A DNA stretch of 53,174 bases, taken from assembly GCF_000482845.1 (NCBI RefSeq), contig NZ_AXWV01000027.1, forward strand, positions 1-53,174. The letters are read 5' to 3'. The DNA is from Anaerobiospirillum succiniciproducens DSM 6400. GTDB taxonomy: Bacteria; Pseudomonadota; Gammaproteobacteria; Enterobacterales; Succinivibrionaceae. The position numbers and the translations under genes were made by a program. A model generated the notes under the pieces. The model had not been told where the DNA came from, did no database searches, and saw only the letters and a program-made list of their open reading frames with translations. Shown here one piece after another: positions 46,559-53,174 of the stretch (position 1 is the first letter of the stretch; each line of letters starts with the position of its first letter).

Positions 46559-47441
46559 CTTAAAGAATCCCTTCTTGAGTAATGTGCATTATGAATAAAA
46601 CCTCGATGTTTGCTAATAAAAGCAGCATAGAACTTCATAACCGCTTTGAGAATACATATACTTATCGAGATAATACCGCCTTAAGAAAATACTTAAGGTT
46701 CAAAAGCTCGTGATAAGTATTTAGCAAACTAAGCTTACGACTAGAACACGACACTGAGCAGTAAATTACTCATTAGCCTTGCTCGTAGCATCTACAAAAA
46801 TGCCTTGTGATGCTCGTAAACTGCAAGATGTGATCTTAGTTATGTTGCATAAGCAACAATGTAAGCTAAACTGATACCCATAGAATGGTTCTGAGAGCTT
46901 GCGTTATTAACCATGCCCCTGAATAATGCAGCATGCCATGAGAAACAATATCGCACTATGCGATAAGCATAGTGTGTACAAGGCACTGAATGGTGCATAC
47001 AAATCGCTTTTGCATGCATTCTATGAGTATGATAATGAGGTGTAATAAGCTCAACATTATGCCATACCATTACCATAAAAATCGCATCGAGCGAAAATAT
47101 TGGTACAATAGAGCATAATACTGTGCGTTTGCTACGTTTTGTGCAACTAAACGTGATCAATCTGAGCCAAAGCTTAAAGCTTACAAAGCCTAATAACTAC
47201 ATGGCTTTGAAAAGAACTGCCCATGAATCTTAGGCTAGAAACGCAAATAAACTATATTCATTGTGCCCTTAGACTCATATTTAAGACAAAGGATTTGTCT
47301 TGAGTACGATGTGGCAACAGCATTACGATACTCTGCACAGCAATCTAAGCACTACGGATACTAACGATTTGGTTAGGGATCCGCTTAAATAATTAAGATT
47401 GCCTCTTGCAGGACTGTAAGAACGAATCGGATCAAAGAGTT
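46559..47441. other. rluB-zapA divergent spacer
   Basis: 883 bp without a convincing gene. A nested inverted repeat (ATACTTATC 46658-46666 with GATAAGTAT 46712-46720, enclosing CCTTAAG/CTTAAGG) lies 100 nt upstream of rluB. GTTGC/GCAAC arms occur near 46845. Confidence 0.5.
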
Positions 47442-47744
47442 ATGAATCAGGATGATATCAAGACCGTTACAGTCTCACTTCTAGGTGAAAGTTTCGCCCT
47501 GCGCTGCCATAAAAGTCAGGCAGCTTCACTACAAAGAGCTGTAGGCAAGACTCAGGAAATCACCGCTAAGATTCTGCGTGATAATCCAAGTCTGACCCCA
47601 CAGCAAGCGGCTATCATTGCAGCTATTGAAAGCCAAAGCCAACTGCAGCGCTACTTAGACACCTCTACTCCTTTCCAGGAGCAGGCTATGGCGCTTATTC
47701 ATCGCATCAAGCGCAATCTCAACAATATCGACGCAGATCAGTAG
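47442..47744 (+). CDS. zapA: cell division protein ZapA
   Basis: ZapA bundles FtsZ protofilaments at the division ring. The product is 100 aa. It starts MNQDDIKTVTVSLLGESFALRC, the beta-hairpin typical of the family, and continues in a long helix (about 30-95). I chose the ATG at 47442; a TTG-initiated frame 12 codons earlier is less likely. The ribosome binding site is weak. The next gene on the same strand is fau, as in E. coli where zapA, the 6S RNA gene and fau are neighbours. Confidence 0.88.
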   Translation: MNQDDIKTVTVSLLGESFALRCHKSQAASLQRAVGKTQEITAKILRDNPSLTPQQAAIIAAIESQSQLQRYLDTSTPFQEQAMALIHRIKRNLNNIDADQ

Positions 47745-48175
47745 CATCAAGGCCAAGCTAATTGGCCGCACCTCTCCTGCCTCAATTGTGAGGCAGTCTC
47801 CCCTCATTAAAGATAGTACGCCCCATCTCAAGAGCTCCAGCATCATATAGCGACGCACTAATAGCGCTACCAAGTAACCTTCTTACGCCATAATGCTTAC
47901 TCAGCCAAGATCTTAAGTTCCTAAAAACCTGCACTTTAGCATCATCAAAGACTTTAACATCAGCTAAGACTATGGCCACAGCCCTGACTTTAGAATCAAC
48001 CAAGACCTCACATCAGACCTCAGCATCAGCTAAAGCTATGGCGTTAGCCCTGACTTATGCATGCGATAAAGACTTTTTGCCCTCTTGCATAATTACACCA
48101 TGCTACGGCCGTATAATGTTCACGCAAACAAGATAAGCTATTAAAAGCTATAGATTAATTGAGTGAGGTTTTGCC
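47745..48175. other. zapA-fau spacer
   Basis: This is the position where E. coli carries 6S RNA. Here there is a hairpin CTGCCTCA/TGAGGCAG (47777-47796) and a 33-bp direct repeat with a 65-bp period (47958, 48023). I could not match 6S RNA consensus elements with confidence. Confidence 0.5.
47958..48055. repeat. 33-bp direct repeat, period 65 bp
   Basis: CATCAGCTAAGACTATGG... (47958-47990) and CATCAGCTAAAGCTATGG... (48023-48055) both end in AGCCCTGACTT; about six mismatches. Confidence 0.75.
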
Positions 48176-48778
48176 GTGATAGTCAGTGCTTATAAGGAAT
48201 GGCGCAAGAATGCCCGTAATGAGATTAGACAGAAGCGCAAAGCCCTGCATGAAGATGAGGTAGCTAAGTGCTCAGAGCTCGTACGACGTGTTGTGCTTGA
48301 GCATGAGTTCTTAAAACAAAACCGCTGTATTGCCTCATACCACAGCTTCTCTGGCGAGATTGATACTGTAGAGATCAACAAGGCTCTACGCCTTGCAGGT
48401 CACCATATGGCTCTGCCTGTGATTCATCCTGAAGAGAAAGGTCTAATGGACTTCTACTCTTATGAAAAACCAGAAGATCTCATCTTAAACCGCTTTAAGA
48501 TCCCAGAGCCTGTAGTCAGTGAAGAGAATCTAGTACAACCTCATAACCTTGAAGTAGTCATCGTGCCTTTAGTTGGCTTTAATGAAAAAGGTGAGCGCCT
48601 TGGCATGGGCGGTGGCTATTATGACCGTATGTTAAAAAAGATAAGCTGTGAGTGCTTAACCTTAGGCCTTGCCTATGACTTTCAACTCATACCTGAGATC
48701 AAAAGCCAGCCTTGGGACATGCCTCTAGATGAGGTCATTACTCCAACTAAGCACTATATCTTCAACAAAAAGTACTAA
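48176..48778 (+). CDS. fau: 5-formyltetrahydrofolate cyclo-ligase
   Basis: The enzyme converts 5-formyl-THF to 5,10-methenyl-THF with ATP. The product is 200 aa. The N-terminal RNEIRQKRKAL basic helix and the C-terminal nucleotide-binding motif LGMGGGYYDRML (about 142-153) identify the 5-FTHF cyclo-ligase family. I chose the GTG at 48176 because GAGTGAGG lies just upstream and there is no ATG near. It follows zapA as in enterobacteria. Its presence shows that the cell handles reduced folates, which is relevant to the odd folP-position gene 3 kb away. Confidence 0.95.
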   Translation: MIVSAYKEWRKNARNEIRQKRKALHEDEVAKCSELVRRVVLEHEFLKQNRCIASYHSFSGEIDTVEINKALRLAGHHMALPVIHPEEKGLMDFYSYEKPEDLILNRFKIPEPVVSEENLVQPHNLEVVIVPLVGFNEKGERLGMGGGYYDRMLKKISCECLTLGLAYDFQLIPEIKSQPWDMPLDEVITPTKHYIFNKKY

Positions 48779-48944
48779 GCTAACTTTGAGCATACAGATG
48801 CTCGTTATTTACAAGGCAGTATGGCCCACCGTAGGCCTATAGTGCATACCATCGCTTGGGCCAATACTACAAGCCATAACATAAGCCTATATAACTTACC
48901 TAACCTAGAGTAAACCTATAAAACTTAGCTACCCTTGCTACAGG

Positions 48945-48990
48945 CAAAAAGAAAGGGAGGTGCCATCTTTGGCATCTCCCTTCTTTTTTA
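48945..48990. terminator. bidirectional terminator of fau and secG
   Basis: AAGGGAG-GTGCCA and TGGCAT-CTCCCTT form a 12-13-bp stem with a 4-nt loop. T-runs follow on the plus strand (CTTTTTT) and the minus strand (TTTCTTTTT). Confidence 0.85.
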
Positions 48991-49045
48991 GACTATGGCA
49001 GGCTGTGCTTGATACGCTACGTACTTAGCCTGCCTGACGTCTTAA

Positions 49046-49585
49046 TTATTTTGACTCTTCTGGCTCGTTGTTAGACTCTTCGATAGCAGCCTTGATTTCG
49101 GCGTCTTCTTTGGTCTCAGGCTCAGCTGCGGCCTCTGCCTCAGCGGCAGTATCAGTCTCTACAGCAGCAGCGTCAGTCTCAGCAGTAGCATCAGACTCTA
49201 CTACTGGAACATCAGAATTCATCTCGGAGGTCATTTCCTCAGTAGAAACTGCAGGAACATCACCGTCGATAGTAGGAACGTCAGCAGGAGCTGGAGCAGC
49301 TTGCTCAGCTACTGGAGCTGCGTCGATATTGGTGAAATCGCCAGTCTTAGTATTGTCTTGCTTCTGCAGGTAGCCGATTAAGAGGCAGATACCGAAGAAG
49401 ATAATTGCTAAAGTCCAGGTGGAGCGAGTTAAGAAGTTACCAGAACCAGCTGAACCGAAAACGGTATTAGATGCACCTGCACCGAAGGAGGCGCCCATAC
49501 CTGCACCCTTACCCTGCTGAACCAGGATTAAGGCAACAATGGCAATTGAAACTAAAAGCAGAAATACAATAACAATCTCGTACAT
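49046..49585 (-). CDS. secG: protein translocase subunit SecG with long acidic tail
   Basis: SecG is the small subunit of SecYEG. I chose the ATG at 49585 (MYEIVIVFLLLVSIAIVALI), the family start; upstream residues are not conserved. Two membrane segments lie at about 2-22 and 54-74, separated by the conserved QQGKGAGMGASFGAGASNTVFGS loop region. E. coli SecG is 110 aa; this one is 179 because about 100 residues after the second segment form an Ala/Glu/Asp/Thr-rich acidic tail. A promoter (49624-49652) and the upstream terminator show it is transcribed separately from glmM. Confidence 0.92.
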   Translation of the reverse strand: MYEIVIVFLLLVSIAIVALILVQQGKGAGMGASFGAGASNTVFGSAGSGNFLTRSTWTLAIIFFGICLLIGYLQKQDNTKTGDFTNIDAAPVAEQAAPAPADVPTIDGDVPAVSTEEMTSEMNSDVPVVESDATAETDAAAVETDTAAEAEAAAEPETKEDAEIKAAIEESNNEPEESK

Positions 49586-49623
49586 AGCACAACCGTAAAA
49601 AAATGGATATTTTGGGCTGTGCA

Positions 49624-49652
49624 ATGATACCGTTCAATGTCACTTTTATCAA
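49624..49652 (-). promoter_or_regulatory. sigma70-type promoter of secG
   Basis: Minus-strand TTGATA (49647-49652), 17 bp, TATCAT (49624-49629), about 38 nt before the secG start. Confidence 0.65.
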
Positions 49653-49769
49653 GTCATAAAGCTTGCTAAGCCGCAAAAATAACACTCTCGTATCCAACAA
49701 GATCAGCATTATTTGCCCATATTTACCCACTAAATGGCCGATTGTAGGCTACATAAGAGCTTGCCCTTG

Positions 49770-49807
49770 TATAAAGCAAAAACCCGATATGATCACTCAT
49801 ATCGGGT
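49770..49807 (-). terminator. terminator of glmM
   Basis: ACCCGATATG (49782-49791) and CATATCGGGT (49798-49807), followed on the minus strand by TTTTGCTTT. Confidence 0.85.
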
Positions 49808-49988
49808 CTTAATTGCACCATAAAATGGTCTTTAAACAATAATTTAACTATTTAAGCCATATAGTTTTGCTCAAAAGGCAAGGTCAATTCTTAAGCTCTG
49901 AGATACAGCGCACGAAGAAATAGCCAATGGCCCAAGCAAATATCTTTAGTTTAAAGAACCATATAGAAGCTAAAGAAAGTCAGCTCTC

Positions 49989-51341
49989 TTATGAGCCTTC
50001 AGCCTGCTTGCGGATGACATCGGCGATACGTACGGCCATATTGTGTACAACCTCGCGATCTTCACCTTCAACCATAACGCGGATTAATGGCTCAGTACCG
50101 CTCTTGCGTAGCAGTACACGTCCTTTATCCTGCAGCTCATTTTCAACAGCCTTAACCTCAGCCTTTACCTTTTCATCGTTAAGCGCGTCAAAGCCAGCAG
50201 TCAGTCGAATGTTGATAAGCTCCTGTGGGAACATGACTAAGTCAGCGGTAAGCTCATCTAAGCTCTTGCCAGTACGGATCATGGCCTTGAGCACCTGCAG
50301 TGCAGAGATAATACCGTCACCTGTTGAGGTGTGGTCTAAGCAGATGATGTGACCTGAGTTTTCACCGCCTAAGATCCAATCGCGCTTTAAGAGCTCTTCC
50401 ATAACATAGCGATCACCAACTGCTGAACGGGTAAACTCAATATTGTGCTTCTTTAATGCCAGCTCAAAGCCTAGATTAGACATCTGAGTACCAACTACAC
50501 CACCCTTGAGCTTGCCACGGCTAGCTCTGTCCATAGCGATGATGTATAAAAGTGCATCACCGTCTAAGACACGGCCATTCTTATTGACCATCATGACACG
50601 GTCACCATCGCCGTCAAAAGCTATACCTAAATCAGCCTTTGCTGAAAGTACACGCTCGCTTAAAGTATCTATGTGAGTAGAGCCAACACCGTCGTTAATG
50701 TTAATACCGTTTGGATCAACACCAACTAGTCTTACCTCAGCACCTAACTCTCTAAATACGAGTGGAGCAACATGATAAGTAGCACCGTTGGCGCAATCTA
50801 AAACAATGTGCTTACCTTCAAGACTCATACGTGAGTCAAAGGATGACTTACAGAACTCAACATAACGACCTGGAGCGTCAGACTGACGGTATGCACGACC
50901 AAACTCAGAAGGCTTAGCCATTTCAAGTTCAGACTCTAAAGCTTCTTCAATAGCCAGCTCAACATCATCAGGCAGCTTGGTACCCTCTGAAGAGAAGAAC
51001 TTAATACCATTGTCATAAAAAGGATTATGAGAGGCAGAGATAACAACACCTAAGTCAGCGCGGAATGCTTTTGTCAGATAAGAAACCGCTGGAGTTGGCA
51101 TTGGGCCTAAGAGTACAGTTGAAACACCAGCAGCGCTAAAACCAGCCTCTAAGGCAGCTTCTAACATATAGCCAGACAGACGGGTATCTTTACCGATAAT
51201 TACACGGCCCTGATTGTTCTTCATCAGAACCTTACCTGCTGCCATACCTAACTTCATGACGAAGTCTGGAGTAATAGGAAACTGACCTACACGACCACGA
51301 ACACCGTCAGTTCCAAAAAACTTGCGCTTTTTAGCTTGCAT
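49989..51341 (-). CDS. glmM: phosphoglucosamine mutase
   Basis: GlmM interconverts glucosamine-6-phosphate and glucosamine-1-phosphate for peptidoglycan and LPS precursors. The product is 450 aa (E. coli 445). It starts [24 protein letters not shown]. The phosphoserine loop is [14 protein letters not shown] (Ser near 103), the metal loop is [11 protein letters not shown] (near 243), and the C-terminal sugar-phosphate-binding segment is [28 protein letters not shown] directly precedes the ATG. It lies between the folP-position gene and secG, the conserved enterobacterial order. Confidence 0.98.
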   Translation of the reverse strand: MQAKKRKFFGTDGVRGRVGQFPITPDFVMKLGMAAGKVLMKNNQGRVIIGKDTRLSGYMLEAALEAGFSAAGVSTVLLGPMPTPAVSYLTKAFRADLGVVISASHNPFYDNGIKFFSSEGTKLPDDVELAIEEALESELEMAKPSEFGRAYRQSDAPGRYVEFCKSSFDSRMSLEGKHIVLDCANGATYHVAPLVFRELGAEVRLVGVDPNGININDGVGSTHIDTLSERVLSAKADLGIAFDGDGDRVMMVNKNGRVLDGDALLYIIAMDRASRGKLKGGVVGTQMSNLGFELALKKHNIEFTRSAVGDRYVMEELLKRDWILGGENSGHIICLDHTSTGDGIISALQVLKAMIRTGKSLDELTADLVMFPQELINIRLTAGFDALNDEKVKAEVKAVENELQDKGRVLLRKSGTEPLIRVMVEGEDREVVHNMAVRIADVIRKQAEGS

Positions 51342-51670
51342 CGCTTCCCCTTAACCACACTGACATCCATAAACACTGCCTCATCGACGACAAAGGCTTA
51401 AAGGCATCAGCATAGTTTCCGACAGCAAAACTGTCATATCCTTTAACACATAAGGATCCTTACGATCCCACAACACAGTCAATGATTTTAACTCATGCTA
51501 TAGGCAAAATCTGTATCACAAGACTAAAAAGCAACAAGCCACTTACCATTGCCCAATATTGAGCATTAGTAAGTGGCTTGTATATACCAAAAAGTTCAAA
51601 TAAGTAGAGTGTTCATTACGCCTACGCACATCAAGTGAGTGCTATGCACATTTATAATCAATAAACACGA
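51342..51670. other. folP-like to glmM spacer
   Basis: It holds the terminator of the folP-position gene (51525-51581) and no gene. glmM must therefore have its own promoter, not confidently located. Confidence 0.5.
51525..51581 (-). terminator. terminator of the folP-position gene
   Basis: ACAAGCCACTTAC (51534-51546) and GTAAGTGGCTTGT (51569-51581), perfect 13 bp, with TGCTTTTTAG on the minus strand. Confidence 0.8.
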
Positions 51671-52534
51671 CTACTTGTTCTCGTTTTTCTTCAGGCGGCC
51701 TAATGCCAGCTCCTTAAGACGGCGACCGATAGCGCGTGAGAGCTTAAATGGTCGAGCACTATGATTGAGTGCATGCCAGCTGTTAATTACCAAGGCGATG
51801 TCATAAACGCGATTAGTACGAATCATACGCACGCCCTGTTGCTCAGCAAAGATCGCCACAGTAGCAACGATGGACATAGACTGATTGACATTGTCCTTTT
51901 CAGCCACCATACGAGGCAGTGCACAGCTAATTGGTAGACCAAAGCTATTGAAGGTATTGAGACGACCAAACATCTTCAGACGGAAGTCAACTGAAGTGTC
52001 AATGCTAATCATTGGATCTAAGACAATACGCTGACGGTCAATGTGTGCATTGATACATGCATCTAAGCGCTCATAGAAGAACTCAGATACAGTAGCGCAA
52101 GGATCGCAGCAATCATCTTCAGTGAAGTTAACACTCTGATCCATGAGCATACATACGGCACACTTAATCTCAGCGACAGCCTCAAGTGCACCAGGCTGCG
52201 TTAACGCGAGCGGGTCTACAATCATCTGAGCACCACACTCAACTACCTTGCGCATGATAACAGGATCACTGGTGTACACCGCAGGGATAAGCTCAATATC
52301 TTTGATGGTCTCTAATGCTGCACATAGCATGTCAATCTCTGCATCTTGAGAGCAAGCATCCCTCTTGTGCTTATTAACACTGAGCTCAACAAAGGTAGCA
52401 CCGCTTGCAGCATAGCCAGAGGCGATTTCGGCGATCTCGTCAAGGTCAAGTGGGTCATCAGTATTGAGATCGATGATGCCCATGATAAGTAGGCCTGATA
52501 ACTCAACAGTGCTGTTTACTAACTTCAGTTCCAC
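51671..52534 (-). CDS. divergent DHPS-fold protein in the folP position (possible pseudoenzyme)
   Basis: The product is 287 aa, the length of dihydropteroate synthase (E. coli 282), and it sits directly before glmM as folP does. Framework matches include IMGIIDLN (MGILNV), SGATFVELSV (AGATIIDVGG), QPGALEAVAEIKCAVCMLM, RIVLDP and GVRMIR. Most residues known to act in E. coli DHPS are changed: N22 to D22, D56 to E50, D96 to Y87, N115 to V106, K221 to M209 and H257 to N241. D185 (D173) and R255 (R239) remain. The GFGFGK loop reads MISIDT. It has ten cysteines, including CCDPC at 142-146. The GTG start has GGGGGAT upstream. The frame is intact, so this is not simple decay. Alignment was done by eye. 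Confidence 0.75.
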   Translation of the reverse strand: MELKLVNSTVELSGLLIMGIIDLNTDDPLDLDEIAEIASGYAASGATFVELSVNKHKRDACSQDAEIDMLCAALETIKDIELIPAVYTSDPVIMRKVVECGAQMIVDPLALTQPGALEAVAEIKCAVCMLMDQSVNFTEDDCCDPCATVSEFFYERLDACINAHIDRQRIVLDPMISIDTSVDFRLKMFGRLNTFNSFGLPISCALPRMVAEKDNVNQSMSIVATVAIFAEQQGVRMIRTNRVYDIALVINSWHALNHSARPFKLSRAIGRRLKELALGRLKKNENK

Positions 52535-52851
52535 AATGAGATCCCCCAGTCTAAGGACGCCAAACAGAGTATCTTGATAATTAACATATTAGGACATCTT
52601 GAGCCTCAGACGTAAGCTAAGTTATTTAGTTGCGAGCATAGTCAAACTTTGAGTAACAAATGCCACTCCAAATCCTACTTAACTAAAAGCTCAAGCCTTA
52701 TAAAACCTAACAAAATCGCCCCTCAACAAGACTAAACACCGAAACAGATACAGCGCACTAAAAGTTATCAAGCCACCAAAACTAAAAAGGCAGCCAATGG
52801 CTGCCCTTGTTTAGAAAAACAGTACTGCTCTACACGAGCATAATAAAAAAC
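52535..52851. other. spacer between the flagellin and the folP-position gene
   Basis: It holds the terminator of the fourth flagellin. I see no gene. Confidence 0.5.
52783..52805 (-). terminator. terminator of the fourth flagellin gene
   Basis: GGCAGCC (52789-52795), AAT, GGCTGCC (52799-52805), followed on the minus strand by TTTTTAGTTTTG. Confidence 0.85.
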
Positions 52852-53174
52852 TTAGCCTAAGAGGCTTAAACCAAGCTGAGGACGGGTATTAGCCTGCATC
52901 AGCATGGAAGCAGCTGCCTGCTGAATAATGGACTGCTGAGATAAGTTAGCAGACTCTTCAGCAAAGTCAGCATCACGAATACGGCTGCGTGCATCAGCCT
53001 CGTTAGCAGCAACATTAGACTGATTGCGGATAGATGACTCAAGACGATTTTGCAAAGCGCCAAGATCAGCACGTGCGCCGTCAACCTTGGAGATCATAGA
53101 ATCCATCAGTTCAACAATTGCAGCAATGGATGTAGCAGAAGTATCTGTAGCTGCTTTGGTAAGGGTTACAGTTA
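52852..53174 (-). CDS. fliC: flagellin, fourth copy (partial, C-terminal part)
   Basis: The reading frame stays open to the window edge. The visible 106 or so codons read TVTLTKAATDTSATSIAAIVE, then LMDSMISKVDGARADLGALQ and the same C terminus as the three tandem copies (RIRDADFAEESANLSQQ to LGLSLLG). The methionine at 53106 is internal, not the start. It lies 32 kb from the tandem trio on the opposite strand. GALQ replaces GAIQ, and the central part differs, so it is a separate paralogue. The 5' part is outside the window. Confidence 0.93.
   Translation of the reverse strand, partial: TVTLTKAATDTSATSIAAIVELMDSMISKVDGARADLGALQNRLESSIRNQSNVAANEADARSRIRDADFAEESANLSQQSIIQQAAASMLMQANTRPQLGLSLLG

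Larger units (their letters stand above)
49586..49988. other. glmM-secG spacer
   Basis: It holds the secG promoter and the glmM terminator. An ORF on the opposite strand over the glmM end is a frame shadow. Confidence 0.5.

Noticed and set aside
51671..52534. Annotating this gene simply as active dihydropteroate synthase
   Set aside because: Position and fold fit, but most active-site residues differ, so activity should not be assumed.

Overview
The window reads as a chromosomal segment of a motile, probably anaerobic or fermentative gammaproteobacterium. RimP, NusA, IF2, FabF/G/D/H, ACP, AsnRS, GlmM and L32 look close to enterobacterial homologues. Gene order follows gammaproteobacterial syntenies: rimP-nusA-infB-rbfA; yceD-rpmF-plsX-fabH-fabD-fabG-acpP-fabF; zapA-fau; folP-glmM-secG. 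A TRAP transporter beside uronate isomerase and several flagellins suggest a gut organism of the Succinivibrionaceae type. That family placement is an inference with moderate confidence. Only about 63% of the window is coding by my addition. Most spacers are 300-1900 bp and hold hairpins and short degenerate tandem repeats.

Layout. 1-400: tRNA-Ser(UGA). 900-6400 (-): rimP-nusA-infB-rbfA, translation and transcription factors. 6.4-8.3 kb: a large gap with a structured RNA candidate bounded by a promoter and a terminator. 8.3-10 kb: a chemoreceptor. 10.9-13.4 kb: a LysR regulator and a YeiH-type membrane protein. 14.3 kb: a small RNA candidate. 14.8-16.2 kb: two envelope proteins of unknown function. 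16.5-17.9 kb: asnS. 18.2-21.1 kb: three tandem flagellins, followed by a six-copy repeat of about 64 bp. 22.1-24.3 kb: two paralogous GntR/FCD regulators. 24.6-34.4 kb (-): the type II fatty acid synthesis locus with rpmF and yceD, spread over long spacers. 34.9 kb: an unknown exported protein. 37.1-42.3 kb: TRAP transporter genes and uxaC. 42.8-46.6 kb (-): a TerC/CBS membrane protein and RluB. 47.4-48.8 kb: zapA and fau. 49.0-52.5 kb (-): secG, glmM and a DHPS-like gene in the folP position. 52.85 kb to the end (-): the C-terminal part of a fourth flagellin.

How the parts connect. The TRAP genes and uxaC probably handle uptake and the first step of hexuronate catabolism. A palindromic site, GGAyACTAGTATyC, occurs upstream of both the first GntR gene and the TRAP operon and suggests that regulator controls the operon. 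The fatty acid genes keep the canonical order, but several have their own leaders, palindromes or promoters, so regulation may be gene by gene. The most unusual coding feature is the folP-position protein. It keeps the DHPS framework but has lost most residues known to bind substrate or catalyse in E. coli DHPS. The best non-coding leads are the two RNA candidates, the repeat arrays at 21.2-21.6 and 40.3-40.5 kb, and the clustered GATC sites.
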